Positions 1 through 11,756 of a DNA stretch of 64,000 bases are shown here, in pieces; positions within the stretch are counted from its first letter, which is position 1, and every line of letters starts with the position of its first letter. Both the position numbers and the translations under genes were made by a program. The stretch is from the NCBI GenBank assembly GCA_030867875.1, contig JAOWCC010001589.1:82297537-82361536 (forward strand). The letters run 5' to 3'. The notes beneath the pieces were generated by a model. It had not been told where the DNA came from and did no database searches. It saw nothing but the letters and a program-made list of their open reading frames with translations. This DNA comes from Actinernus sp. WN-2022. Its lineage: Eukaryota > Cnidaria > Anthozoa > Actiniaria > Actinernidae.

Positions 1-102
1 TGCGCCGACGTGCGCTAGCAACTCCAGTACAACCACTCTAGAAGCGAGCTATGCAAACAAAATTTGACAGAGCTGTCATAATGATTGTCAGGTTGTCAGA
101 CT

Positions 103-376
103 CCTTATGCAAATTTCAGTCAGAATTGAACTTCATGCCGCGCTGTTTCGTACAATCCGCAGAAAAGTCTCCTTCGTCATGCGGAAATGTCGTTTCCAGT
201 ATACCACCATTCCATTGTGGTTTAACAAGGCCTCAAACCACATTTGTGGTCTCGGGATTGACCAAAACCGTATTCCCGCCTGTCCCATTTCATTGCCCGC
301 CAAAACCGTTAATGCCGGCAAAAAATATCGAACACGACGTCTCATAGAAATTCTCCGTCGCAGTCAGCTTACTTGA
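103..376 (-). pseudogene. HARBI1-like (PIF/Harbinger) transposase N-terminal remnant
   Basis: The minus strand reads a short segment with the pattern arginine-rich start, then WF-x-ALL, then WKRHFRMTKETFLRIV. This matches the N-terminal region of Harbinger nuclease-type transposases, where a W-K-x-x-FR-M/V-x-x-x-TF motif precedes the DDE nuclease domain. Only about 70 residues are open. No DDE catalytic residues follow before the window edge, and the frame breaks downstream. I read it as a decayed fragment with no function. The assignment rests on motif recognition only. Confidence 0.45.
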
Positions 377-1437
377 TGTCGACGCAGAGTAAAGAAAAGA
401 AGCAAGAAAAGGAACAAATTCATCTTAAGCTGGCTAGCATGATTTTTCTTTTGACAACAAACCCACTGCTCTCGACTGATTGCCCCTGACACATGAAGTG
501 ACGATAATTAATTAACACAAATGTTCTTCACCCCTGTTCACTCAAGCGCGAGGCTAAATAAACACGGCTAATTGCATGCTAGGTACGTATGCCTATCGCA
601 AGTGTGACCACGACCCTAGTGTCTGTCTAAGTACGGACTGAATATCTAATCAGTTTTGTATTAAAGAGATATCCATGTGACTCGAATGCTGTGCTTGGAT
701 TGTTTAACACCTTAATTATTAATGAATTTTACTGAGACTGTATAGCTGAGAGGTGATAGATTGTATTGAGCGATACAACACTCACGCTCATGTTGTAAAC
801 ACCTGAATTACATTCAACAATTGCAAAAATATATAGCGCATGAAAAATGCGTACGAAAGCCGTAACTTTATTAATATCCTACAGCTCTAAAACAAGCAAA
901 TAATAAAAAACATCTTGTAAAAACGTGATAACTTAACGAAAGATAAGTCTTGGATACAAGATTCATATATACTCAGCTTTCCAGGTGCCGTACATACGTA
1001 TTCATAAATGCCTATTTCTGTTTCAATAGTTTATTCACATGTACAGAAAACATTATCATTACCATGTGAAAGAGCATGTTCAGTAACATTAGTAATCTGG
1101 TGAAGTTTGAGTGCTGTAATAGCTTTAAAAGCAATGACGTCAAGTTACAACCATTTGAAATTAGAGAGGATTGTATGAGAAAAATTAAACAACGGAGGCC
1201 TTTCTAAGCCTCGCAATGCAGAAAGGTGTGGAGCCCTGTTCCTTGTAAAATAACTAACTAGCTAGACGCCGCCATGCTGGTGTTACGAAGTTCCTAACTA
1301 GTTATAAATAGTTGTCTTGAAAACCACAGCAAAAATTGTGTACAATCAATCCTGCCAGACGTTGGATCAAAAAACAGATCTTCATTTGCAAGAAGAAGAA
1401 AATATACTAACAAAAGGTGTCCGAAGACTACTACAAT
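377..1437. other. AT-rich non-coding stretch
   Basis: No supported gene, RNA or inverted repeat was seen here. Open frames are short and have no recognisable domain. Confidence 0.5.
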
Positions 1438-2423
1438 GTTGATCATACAACGCTTGTCGAGGTTTATAGGATATTTCGGCTGGCCAGTACCAACCTTCTT
1501 CTAGCCAACGGCCACAAGATAAGTGGTTCGCAAAATACAATAAATGCACATCAGTGCATGAAAATACATGCGGAAAGTCAATCACCGGCACGGCCTGGAA
1601 GGAACTCTCTTGAAGCAATGCATTCTTTTTAGTGAGAAAGGGAATACAAATATTTATTATAGTCCTATAACTTATGCACGCATGTCAAGGCTCATTATAT
1701 GCGGAGATTAATCAGTCAGAAGGCATAGAAGCGTTAAGTACTATGACGGCAACGTCCAGGACGACGGCATAAAACAATAGCCTTATAATTAATTACCAAA
1801 TACAATAACTGCACGTGAAAATGCAGGCAGTTGCCTACATTTCAACTGTTATCTCCAAAAACACAACGTGAAATCCCCACATTTTACGTTTTAAAGAGAA
1901 CATCAATAAGATAATCAATCCATTTTTCGTTTGATCATACAACGCTTGTCGAGGTTTATAGGATATTTCGGCTGGCCAGTACGAGCCTTCTTCTAGCCAA
2001 CGGCCACAAGATAAGTGGTTCGCAAAATACAATAAATGCACATCAGTGCATGAAAATACATGCGGAAAGTCAATCGCCGGCACGGCCTGGAAGGAACTCT
2101 CTTGAAGCAATGCATTCTTTTTAGTGGGAAAGGGAATACAAATATTTATTATAGTCCTATAACTTATGCACGCATGTCAAGCTCATTATATGCGGAGATT
2201 AATCAGTCAGAAGGCATAGAAGCGTTAAGTACTATGACGGCAACGTCCAGGACGACGGCATAAAACAATAGCCTAATAATTAATTACCAAATACAATAAC
2301 TGCACGTGAAAATGCAGGCAGTTGCCTACATTTCAACTGTTATCTCCAAAAACACAACGTGAAATCCCCACATTTTACGTTTTAAAGAGAACGTCAATAA
2401 GATAATCAATCCGTTTTTCGTTC
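1438..2423. repeat. Two-copy tandem duplication, unit about 492 bp
   Basis: The segment starting near 1438 (through GATCATACAACGCTTGTCGA) recurs in direct orientation from about 1931. It runs to the shared end AAGATAATCAATCC followed by TTTTTCGTT near 1930 and 2423. The copies differ by a few substitutions and a 1-base deletion (CAAGGCTC against CAAGCTC), so the duplication is fairly recent. Small open frames occur in both copies but show no domain, and I do not call them genes. Confidence 0.85.
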
Positions 2424-3444
2424 GGCGTGAACGGAACTCTATGCTCATCATATTTTTCGAAAATCAGGTTGTGAGAAACAATTAAAGGCGAACAAAGGAA
2501 AGATTTCGGTAGAAAATACTTCTCTACGTCCCGTCGTCACTGCCGTCGCCGTCCTGGTTGCTTAAGTTCCCTACTTTTTGGCTTCCTTTACACAGCCGTC
2601 TCCACTTTTGTTAGTTCCCCTTCAAACAAGCCATCAATTCAGCCCATTTAAACGATTACTTTTGGTTTTGAAGGCTTTCGGGTGATTCAGAATAATCTTT
2701 CAGCTGACGTGTACGGTGCTTCATAATTTGGCGCAATTGGCTACGATTGCCAACTCTTCACCAAGCAAATTTTCGTACTTATTTTTCTCAATACATGTTT
2801 GAATAAATGTATTCACAGTTGAGAGTATTCATGCAAATATACTAACATCAAGCTTACATTTCAAAGTAAAACAAACATGTTTTTCTTTAATATGACCATT
2901 GAGGAATAAAGGCTGTCGAATTTCCAAATCAATATTGATAAAAGGGACTCTTTTTTCTCTCCTAATTTTTCTAGAAACAAAGAATTTGATCGGCGCTGGT
3001 TTTCTACAAGGATCACTAGTGATACTCTATATATATATATATACCAACCTTTTCATTCCCAAGATATTTCCCACGAGACAAAATGAACTATGATCAACAA
3101 CATATTACATCCTCACTAATTGTTTTTCTCGCTTGTTTTGTTCCGCTTGCCGTAGGTTCACTTTATTATCGTTAGAATATGGAAATCGGCTCGTAATTAC
3201 TCACAGTCGTTTAAAATCAAAATCAAACTGAGGGCAGTGAGTGATCAAGCAAACTGGCACTTGTGCACTATAATCTTCCAAGAACATTAATATTAAATAA
3301 ATATAATCTTTCAAAGCTCAATTCCATTTAAACCTATTTTTACATTAGACTTCTGACGCCAGTTTCTTTAAAAATACATTTAAGACCGAACTGTTTTTCT
3401 CTGTCGTTATTATTGAGCGTAGGCTTAGGCTAGTTAGGATACGT
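2424..3444. other. AT-rich non-coding stretch with a (TA)n run
   Basis: No supported gene is visible. A short TA microsatellite lies near 3029-3044. Confidence 0.5.
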
Positions 3445-3663
3445 TTTGGGGACTTGTTCCAGCTATTCCGAAATCAGAATATCTCGTAATCCTGCAGATA
3501 TCTGTCCTCTGAAATGTAGAAAGTAGCGGATACTTTTAGTACGTCCTGTATAGTGGGACTTATTCCAGCTGTTCTGAAATCAGAATATCTCTAAATCCTG
3601 CAGATATCTGTCCAGCTCTGAAATTAAATGTAGACAGTAGTCGCTACTTTTAGTACGTCCTTT
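3445..3663. repeat. Two-copy tandem repeat, unit about 110 bp
   Basis: The block containing TTCCAGCT, GAAATCAGAATATCTC, CCTGCAGATATCTGTCC and ACTTTTAGTACGTCCT occurs twice in direct orientation. The second copy has a few extra bases around AGCTCTGAAATTAAA. Confidence 0.8.
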
Positions 3664-4110
3664 GGGAATAATTTAGTTTACTAAATAAATGTAAACAACA
3701 GTATATTGGCGTAACCGATATTTATAATCTACTCCAACAATCATCTATTCGAATACTCCGTATAACGGCCTGTTAAGCAACGGCAACGGAAGCAATCTAA
3801 CTGACAATCATAATCTCTATATATGACGTAATTGTATAATCTTCACGCGTGCAGCTGGGTTTTGACAAACAACCTGATGAACTACTAAATATAACCAACT
3901 AAACTAACATACGGCGCTTCCCCATTACAGGAACCGATCGCGACTGATCTGATCGGCCAGTTCTCAAATGGAACGCGTCAGTTCTGAAGGAGAACTAACC
4001 AGTTCTGAACGCATTCGTTCCTTAACGGTGCCTATAACCCTTCTTGCAGTTTTTACAGCTATGAACATCCGAAAAGGTTTAAATACTTATGTGAAGACAG
4101 TTTGGGTTTA

Positions 4111-4511
4111 CTACGGCAGCCTAGAAGGGACATTCAGTTTGGAAGGGACATTCAGTTTGGAAAAAAATATATAATAAAAAAAACGCATGGCCTTAGGGCC
4201 TGCGGACGATTCCTAGTATATTATTTAGAGCAGTGTGTGTTCCAGCGGAGGTCATGTAGCCTGCGAAACAGGCCCTCAGTGTTATTTCAACGCAAAGGAA
4301 GTGATAAAATGATTTGGCTGCGTGAAAATGGAAAAAGGAGACTGGCACGAGAGAGAAGAAGGAGGGCCTGCTACTTTCTTTACAGAAGTACTCAAAACGA
4401 ATTTTTTTTTTCAAACAATTTTTTTTTAAATCATATTTTTAAATAAAATATTTTGTCCCAAAAAAATGAAATTTTTTTCTCGAACTGAATGTCCCTTCTA
4501 GGCTTCCGTAG
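4111..4511. mobile_element. 401-bp non-autonomous inverted-repeat element (MITE), TTTA duplication
   Basis: The left terminus CTACGGCAGCCTAGAAGGGA is mirrored at the right end by the complement of CTACGGAAGCCTAGAAGGGA. Both continue into an ACATTCAGTT segment, which is duplicated in tandem at the left. The bases TTTA at 4107-4110 and 4512-4515 form a plausible 4-bp target duplication. The interior is A/T-rich and has no transposase. The superfamily is not determined. Confidence 0.75.
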
Positions 4512-4528
4512 TTTACAGTGTATACTTT

Positions 4529-4857
4529 ATGTTATACGCTTGTTTGAAATCGTGTCTGAAATTTGACCTTTCCTGATCCATGACCGCATAAGTAAAAGCC
4601 TGGGTAGATTCCTGGGTAGATTCATCTTGACGTCATATAATTAATTCGACTTTGCAATCATTTGAAGAAATGCTTTAATGTTGACTAAAATGACTTTTTT
4701 CTTTACTAACAACTGACAAACTGTGTATATTTTCTATTGGAGAATAATGCATTAATGAGATGACGCCTCTAACCCAGGGATCGACCCAGGCTTTTACTTA
4801 CGGGGTCATGGGTCAGGAAAGGTCAAATTTACACGATTTCAAATAAGCGTAGAACAT
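4529..4857. mobile_element. Inverted-repeat MITE, about 330 bp
   Basis: The left arm contains TACGCTTGTTTGAAATCGTGT, TTGACCTTTCCTGA, CATGACC and AAGTAAAAGCCTGGG. The same string appears in reverse complement at 4770-4857. Arms are about 85 bp and diverged by roughly a tenth. No clear target duplication was found. It sits 18 bp from the preceding MITE. Confidence 0.75.
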
Positions 4858-5075
4858 TGAGTATCCTCTGTAAGCCAAAACTTTCTTTACAGAAGTACTC
4901 AAAACTTTCGAAGGTTCTTAGCTATAAAACTTGCAAGAAGGGTTATAGGCACTTTACTGAGGCACGTCATCCGCCTTTCAAACAAAAAAGTAAAACGAGC
5001 TTCGACAATGGTAATCTGAGTTCTGCCAGTTTTATCTCACAATGAACACAATATGGCAGCTCCTAGCTCCACCAC

Positions 5076-5463
5076 CCGGTTTACGGCACGACAAGCATTT
5101 TGGGCTTGGGCACGGAACTCCTAACTTGGGCACGGTACACTTGGGCATGGTACTCCTAACTTGAGCACAGTACTCCTAACTTGGGCGCGGTACTCCTAAC
5201 TTGAGCACGGTACTCCTAACTTAGGCACGGTACTCCTAACTTGGGTACGGTACTCCTAACTTGGGTATATACGGCACACTAAACAGGCGGGCCGAGATTA
5301 CCTTTTCACAGGGTCTCAGAACCCATACATTTTAGGGCACCCATACCCAAAACATTTCCATTTACACGACAAAATTCAGGGATACCGTGTACATGTCGAT
5401 AATCGCGTACCTAAAATTTAGGAGTGCCGTACCCAAAGTGCTTGTCGTGTAAGCGGGCTAAGG
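5076..5463. mobile_element. MITE whose terminal repeat has expanded into a 20-bp tandem array
   Basis: The left end contains ACGACAAGCATTTTGGGC followed by GGGCACGG and ACTCCTAA. The right end carries the reverse complement of a near-identical string (ACGACAAGCACTTTGGGT, then ACGGCACTCCTAA). Between them, 5099-5268 holds about eight or nine copies of a 20-bp unit (CTTGGGCACGGTACTCCTAA with variants). The unit itself is the inner part of the terminal repeat. Confidence 0.75.
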
Positions 5464-5744
5464 TTTTTTAATGTATTTTAATAAGCACGTTCTTGAATAC
5501 GTCACACAAAAATGATGCTTGAAGAGTTCCGCGATAATGATGATGCTTTTTCGAAAAGTAAATATATGCAATATTGCGCAAAAAAGGCTTTATTTCTATC
5601 CGGTCACGTGCTTGAATTACTTGTACGGTCCCGCTCATATGTTACGTTGAATCAAAAGTGCGGTGGTGGATAAACAAATATGTGTTCAGTTGATTGTGAT
5701 AAATGCGATGTTGGCGGACAGAAATGTAGCTACCGTCATGATAC

Positions 5745-5900
5745 CACCTCACTGGTTAGCTCAGTTGGTAGAGCACGGTCTAGAGTGCGGAAGGTCGGGG
5801 ATTCGAATCCCGGTCGCGTCCATGGGCAGGGAAATATAAGTCGCTGGCCTAGTCTCCTTCCTTTTCTAATCTATATATACGAGAGAGACGTGAAAGAACC
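5745..5900 (+). mobile_element. tRNA-derived SINE, copy 1
   Basis: The sequence TTAGCTCAGTTGGTAGAGC is a pol III A-box region and GGGGATTCGAATCCCGG is a B box with its self-complementary T-arm, at tRNA-like spacing. The flanks do not pair as an acceptor stem and no CCA-proximal structure is present. It is therefore a tRNA-derived SINE head rather than a functional tRNA. The 3' boundary is not defined. Confidence 0.65.
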
Positions 5901-8000
5901 TGTTGTGCTATTTTCAAGAAAGAGTATAGAGGTTGTCTCCCGACACAACAGCCAGGTATTCTAAGGTACTAACAATCACTCATGATTGGAAACTGCACGG
6001 CAGCACATTGCGCCACAGTAGCAGTCCGTGTCACAAAAATAACCTTGTGAAGCGCATTTGAATATATCCATATAGAATGTGAACTATATGAATGAATTCT
6101 TTTTTTTTATGACTAAAATAACTGTATTGTGGCTGTTACGATTTATATTAAGAGAAAGATATATGCTTTATATAATACGACTGCTTAAGGGAAAAAATAT
6201 TAAAATTGTTGAGCCAAAAAAGGGAACCAAAAAGGGACTTAAAGACAAAGCTTTAACCAAACTGAATATTAAATAAATAAAACAACAAAGCTACATTTCC
6301 CGTCCTGCCCTCGTTACAATTAAAATCTACGGTAAACATGCTGGTGGTATCAAATTTAAAGCTCGTAAATGTTATGAACTAAGATTTGTATAATCAAGAT
6401 AATTCATAAGGTTCTGAGATCAATCTAATACCATTACTCTTGTGTGAAAGCTTACGTCGAACGTTGCCATCTCACTAAGATTTAACTGCTGATTTTCTTT
6501 AATTTGAATTCGCTACAAAGAAATCTTTGTCATGCGCATTTAACATCAGTGTCAGATATTTCCAGAGGTGTATAGTTTACGTAGCAGAATTCAGTTATTA
6601 TTTCTCCCCTAAGATGGAAGGTAGCAACCACTTAACTGAAATCCGCGGGCATCTGAAATATCACCACGATTACTACAGTTTCAGTAAGCACCTGATTCAG
6701 ATTCGACAAAAATATTGAAATGTGATATACATTTGACTATTAAGATAATTGATCAATACTTTGACTGATTTCGCCTGAATTGATAGCGTTTAGGCCAAAT
6801 TTGGTATCAAAGGAATACAATAGTATCTGTTATTATTCACTAAGCTGCTAAAATTATCGGGTCCGCGACATAAATAGCAAATATCAAAAGAATTATCACA
6901 TAACTATGACGTCATCACTGTTGACTAAACGTCGCGGGTCAAGGGTAGGTGCGGGTGCACGTAAGTGTTATTTAGAGTTTTATTAAGAGTTTTATAACTC
7001 AAATCAAACTTGAACGAGGATATGCACAACGCTACGAATTGAAGTCTGTATTACCAAGGGACTCGATCCTCGATCAGCCCTGTTTGTTCTCAGTAATATG
7101 CAAAGTCGGAACTTTTGCAGTACAATGTTTACGCCGCACTCCCAATTTAAAGCAACGTTTTGTTGGATTCAAAATCGTACATGCGTATTATCTCGTCTCG
7201 TTTTCGTTGATATATAAAGGGCATCAGTATTGTCGCCAAATGGTAGGTAGACAGAATGGCTAAAATGCTCTAAAATTGTGCTTTAAATGGTGTAAAACCA
7301 ATTGTGATAATTTAGCATTGTTTTTAGTATTCCCAAAAGGTATATGTAACAATAGCTACACCCTCGCTAAGCATAACGGTCGACAGAGCAAATTTCAAGG
7401 CAGTTGATGTTCCTGCATTCTCAAACTCATTAATAATTCATGATCTGATCGGCCAACCACAATCTCTAATCTGGTCAGGTCAGGTAGATGAGTTTGGAAA
7501 CCCAATGAAATACCAGTTGAAAATTACTAGTGTTTGGAACGGATTTTCATCACAAGTGGCTGTTCTTAATCTAGATATTCATGAACCACTAACTACTTAC
7601 ATACTTATAAACTACAAGTAAGGAGTGAATAAGTAATGAACGACATAGAAAGAAAAAGTGTGCCTCCACTGGAGTTCCAACCTCGACCCTTCCAACTGCT
7701 TGTACTAACTCTTGGCCACTACACTACTGAGTACGCTAGTTGAAATCACTGCCAGATAAAAAAAAAGAATAATAAGCCATCTATGGAAAAATGTTTGAAA
7801 AGAAGCGTATAATGTAAATGTTCGGTTTAGCCATTTGCATTAGAAGTCATTTCAAACACTCATTGTTCGTGTTTCATTAGGGGTTCCAAATATTTCGAAC
7901 CCCTGATAAAACACTATAATTCGTGTTTGAAATATATAGTACTAAAATCTCTGCCACTTCGTGATGCACTTTGTTTCATAGTTTCTCAAATCCACATACG
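5901..8000. other. Non-coding stretch, nothing recognised
   Basis: Short AT-rich open frames without domains, no convincing inverted repeat and no RNA gene were seen. Confidence 0.45.
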
Positions 8001-8165
8001 AACCTTTAAAAACCTACCACAACAAGTAAAGAAACCCTAACCATTTCCAACCCCAAATCATTCATAGAACGAGTCTAAATACACCTGAGCTACAATGGAG
8101 ATATTTTTTTTCACAGTTTAACAATAGCCGGGTTTTCAAGTGATCTTTTGAAGTGGCAGGGTATT
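8001..8165. repeat. Dispersed repeat shared with 41140-41285
   Basis: Strings such as CCAAATCATTCATAGAACGA, ACAATGGAGA and TTTTCAAGTGATCTTTTGAA followed by GTGGC occur in the same order and orientation near 41177-41275. This marks both as copies of one dispersed family. The copy here leads directly into a SINE-like segment. Confidence 0.65.
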
Positions 8166-8194
8166 CTGCAGTTAAGCCTAACGGACTACATTCT

Positions 8195-8425
8195 TGCTTG
8201 GTCCCAGTTAAATCAGTAGTTAAGCTCCGGTGTGCCGTGTAGGAGGTTGCTGGTTCAACCCCTGGCCGGACCAACACTGCGAGGATCTTAAAATAATAGC
8301 TGAGTAGAAGGTGCTGCCTTTGTGAAACAAACTCGTTCTCGAACTGCAAATGGTTAGAACTTCACGTCCTCTCAGAGTAAGGATGTAAACTCGTGGGTGC
8401 CACGTCGGCCTCAAGTTTATCAGTC
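8195..8425 (+). mobile_element. tRNA-derived SINE (family B), diverged copy
   Basis: A degenerate A box (CAGTAGTTAAGCTCCGG) and B box (GGTTCAACCCCTGG) are followed by a body that includes CTTAAAATAA, GGTGCTGCCTTTG and CTGCAAATGGTT. The same order of blocks appears at 33805-33985, so the two are copies of one SINE family. Neither end has an obvious target duplication. Confidence 0.6.
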
Positions 8426-10287
8426 TCCCCATGCAGACTGCCACGAGTTACCGACGTTAAATAGTGTTGCTTTTTTAGCGAACAAAAACATCCCCAAATG
8501 CCCGAATTAAATCCTTTCTCATGCAAAACTCAGCCGGCACAGTTCCAATATAAATTCGAATAACCAGTTCACAAGTTACGCCGGCAACGTCCAAGAACGC
8601 TGACCATTTGAAGACTGAGTGAGAGGCTTTCGGAAACTCCCCTAGAAAATCTCCTTTTCAGCCGGTTTAATTTTACGAACTTTGTGGATATAATGAATAA
8701 AACTTGTCAAGAGAATGCGGTAAGAGAAAAAACTGAGCGCTACAACATTACCAAGTTTCTATATTATCTAAATTTGCAATTGTGTCTTCGATATTTGGTG
8801 TTGCGTATGTAAATCTTGTTGAACGATAACTCCTAGAAGACAACTTCGAATTATCACAACCAGTGGGGTTGTCTCTCACTGAATAATTATTTTCTCCACA
8901 ACGACAGATATTGTGCAAATATCTACCAAACTTAAAAGCGTTTAGTTTTGAATGAGAAGCTTGTTTAACGCTAAAAAAATAAAGTAAATGAATTATTTCC
9001 AAGTATAACAACCAACGGTACCTTTTTCTATGCCTGGTGTTTTGTCGCTTTTCTACTACAACATCTTTCACCTGAAAAGAATTAGCAGATTTGTACAAAT
9101 AATATCAAGAAATGTGTTTATATCCCCAACTGTAATTAGTCATTATAGCCAAGAAGGACGGATAGTTACTGTGAGTGGTATTTTTGCCAATTTAGATCCG
9201 GAAACATGGATTCATTAAGCAAATAATGTTCAAAATACAAAGTCTGTCCGACAATGAAAATAGTTTGCATAACAAAGAAAAGGCAACGATTATTTCCGTT
9301 TGGTATAAAATTCTTCACTTTTGCTCAATGTTTGAAACTTTGTGTTATTTCATTATCTGAAGAACAAACAATGACTAGGGAGGGCCGAGTAAATAACATA
9401 TTTAAGATGAGACAGGAATTGGTCCTATCGTAATTACATCTTTTGGTTGTTGTCAGTGTTTGCCTGTGAAAAGAACAAGAGATAAACACAGTGATATTCA
9501 TGTCAACAAATCAGTGTACGCTAGACAAGGTTTAACGTTCATTTTCTACAAGTTCGGCTGTTTTGAAAATGTACTTTTCCTTTCACGCCACTGAAAACTA
9601 ATTTCGAAATGAGGTGTTCACTGAGATTGTTAAAAGGGTACAATATGACATGTCGTTGTCAGGGCCTGTAAACATTTAGCTAGCTATCTATCTTCCTAAA
9701 CGGCTACCCCTCAAAGAAGAGGATCATAATTAACCCGAATTATGGAATTAAATCAGCAATTATGCATCTGGGTCGGGCTGTTCGAAGCGAGGGTAACTTT
9801 ATCCCTAGGATAGCGTTCAATCTGTAATTGTAATCTGTACAGTTTACCTTTGGGGTAGCGATTTAACCCCGGGCTCTGAGATTTGTTAGGTCACTGATAA
9901 TTTCTAAATCTCATCCTTCTAAAACGTTGCAAATCTTTATGAAAATTATATTGCAATCTTTTATTATTATCAAAATACGAGACCAAATATAACGGCCCTC
10001 ATTAATAACAATGCATCTGCAGCCTTGTATCAGGTATTGGTTCTTGCTTCATCATGCTATGAATTTTGGCGCAGACTCGGGAAGCCATTCAGATGCAAAT
10101 CGCCATGCAGCGAGTATAAAACTAATTTTGGGTTGCATCATTGTCACGAAAAATATTTTCCATTGCTAAATAAAATAAAATGTTTATAAGCTCGAAGAGG
10201 GATCAAAACTACACCTCTAGGCCACATTTTGAAGCAGAAGAACATTTCGTTACATCGTTATGGGCGAAGGATTATGTGAAAATGTAT
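8426..10287. other. Non-coding stretch
   Basis: A 116-codon minus-strand frame exists at 8748-9098, but it shows no domain, signal peptide or membrane segment, so I do not call it a gene. Nothing else is supported. Confidence 0.4.
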
Positions 10288-10333
10288 GGCGGCCATCTTG
10301 GAGGTTCAAGGTTAACCTCCAAGATGGCCGCCA
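10288..10333. repeat. Near-perfect short palindrome with AAGATGGCCGCC arms
   Basis: GGCGGCCATCTTGGAGGTT is followed after a few bases by its complement, AACCTCCAAGATGGCCGCC. Each arm carries a YY1-like AAGATGGC core, so the site could fold as a hairpin or bind a factor in both orientations. Confidence 0.85.
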
Positions 10334-11565
10334 AAACTTCAAAGTCTTAAATAAAGCGAACATTTCATCCAGCTCATTTGGTTTCACTATAAATCCCATT
10401 GAATCGAACTTCTGAACACTTATAAAGCCAAAAACGTTTAATTTGGCACAAATTTGTTGTTTTTCACGACCGTATCTGAAACGTGATTAGCACGGTTTCG
10501 TGGGACACAAAACATCTTACCGTCCTTAAATTTTCTGTGATGACTCATGTCACGGATCTCTACAAAATGTAAAGAAACAGATTTATAGGATGTATAGTTC
10601 GATTACAGTTTTTTGATGAGTTCCTGATGACGTTACCGCGTGCAAACGAAGAATCTCACCCAAAGCGACAATGCGCAAAAAAAGAAAATGGCAAACTTTG
10701 AAGATGAAAAAAAAATCCAGGATTCCTTTGGCCTTGTATTTTGATAACAATACTTATAACATGACATTTGTCGGCTCATATTGTGGTGTTTTTTTTTCAG
10801 CCCTTGTAGTAACCATCTTACGCTCGGGCCGCAAATGCTACTACGCTGGTTGAAACAACATCCTCCAAAAGCCATGTTATAATTCCCTTATTAGCGTAAC
10901 TTTCAAATCTTCGAGACAATATCCATCAAGCGTGAATATTATAAATGAGTCTTTGATAAGAAAGTAAAGTTAACTCGATACCATATATAATTAAGAAAAC
11001 CGAACCAAAAAAGAAATAACATGATTGTTTCTTTGCCAATAAATTTCGTTATTACAAAACTATTCACTGGGGGAGTTTTTCCAAAATAATAACGAACAGG
11101 GTTTTTTCCCACGATAATTCATCAGTTGCACAAATAATGTTCTTAATCTATCACAACGCCTCTGACAAAGTACACATAGTTAATGGTATCACTATGATTA
11201 ATTAAAAATAATGGGAAGCAATTCAAGCTAGCTAGGCACTATATCCAAGGTAGATATGACTTTGTTCTAACAGCAACTGACTCAGTACTGATTTGGATTA
11301 TTGCGTTCGATTCGTGCAATTCTCAAATGCATCAAGGCATGGTCTCCAATATGGCCGCCGCAATTCAAGAGAGGGTGATCTGTGTCTTCGCGTTTGTGAG
11401 ATATATTCTTGATACTTGGACAGATTTGTTAAAGTGACAACTTTAATACATTTTTGTGACAGCTCCCATGGAAATGTGTAATGTGACCTTTGAACTCTAA
11501 CTTTAAGGAAATTCAAGAAAAGCCAAATGGAGGACGGTAAATATAGTAGGTATTTTCATGCAAAC
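10334..11565. other. Non-coding stretch
   Basis: No supported gene is visible. Another ATGGCCGCCG string occurs near 11350 without an inverted partner. Confidence 0.4.
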
Positions 11566-11756
11566 GAATCAAGATTAGTGCACACTTTGGTGCCCGGCCC
11601 CAATTAGAAAAGTTGGTTATTTTATGGGAAGGCTAATTAAGGCAAGGCTAATTAAGGCAAGTGTGAAATTTGATATTCTCAAGTAGTTTTAATATACATT
11701 TAAATAAAAAACAACTTTTCTAATTGGAGCACCAAAGTGTGCACTAATCTTGATTC
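11566..11756. mobile_element. Small MITE, about 190 bp
   Basis: GAATCAAGATTAGTGCACAC then TTTGGTGC and AATTAGAAAAGTTG at the left are mirrored exactly at 11711-11756. Arms are about 44 bp and nearly identical, so the copy is young. A 15-bp direct repeat (AAGGCTAATTAAGGC) lies inside. Confidence 0.8.

Noticed and set aside
5099..5268. CRISPR-like array
   Set aside because: The 20-bp units are directly abutting with no unique spacers, and the genome is eukaryotic.
5750..5822. Functional tRNA gene
   Set aside because: A and B boxes are present but the ends cannot pair as an acceptor stem. A SINE head fits better.
8748..9098. 116-codon minus-strand frame
   Set aside because: AT-rich, no domain or homology pattern recognised.
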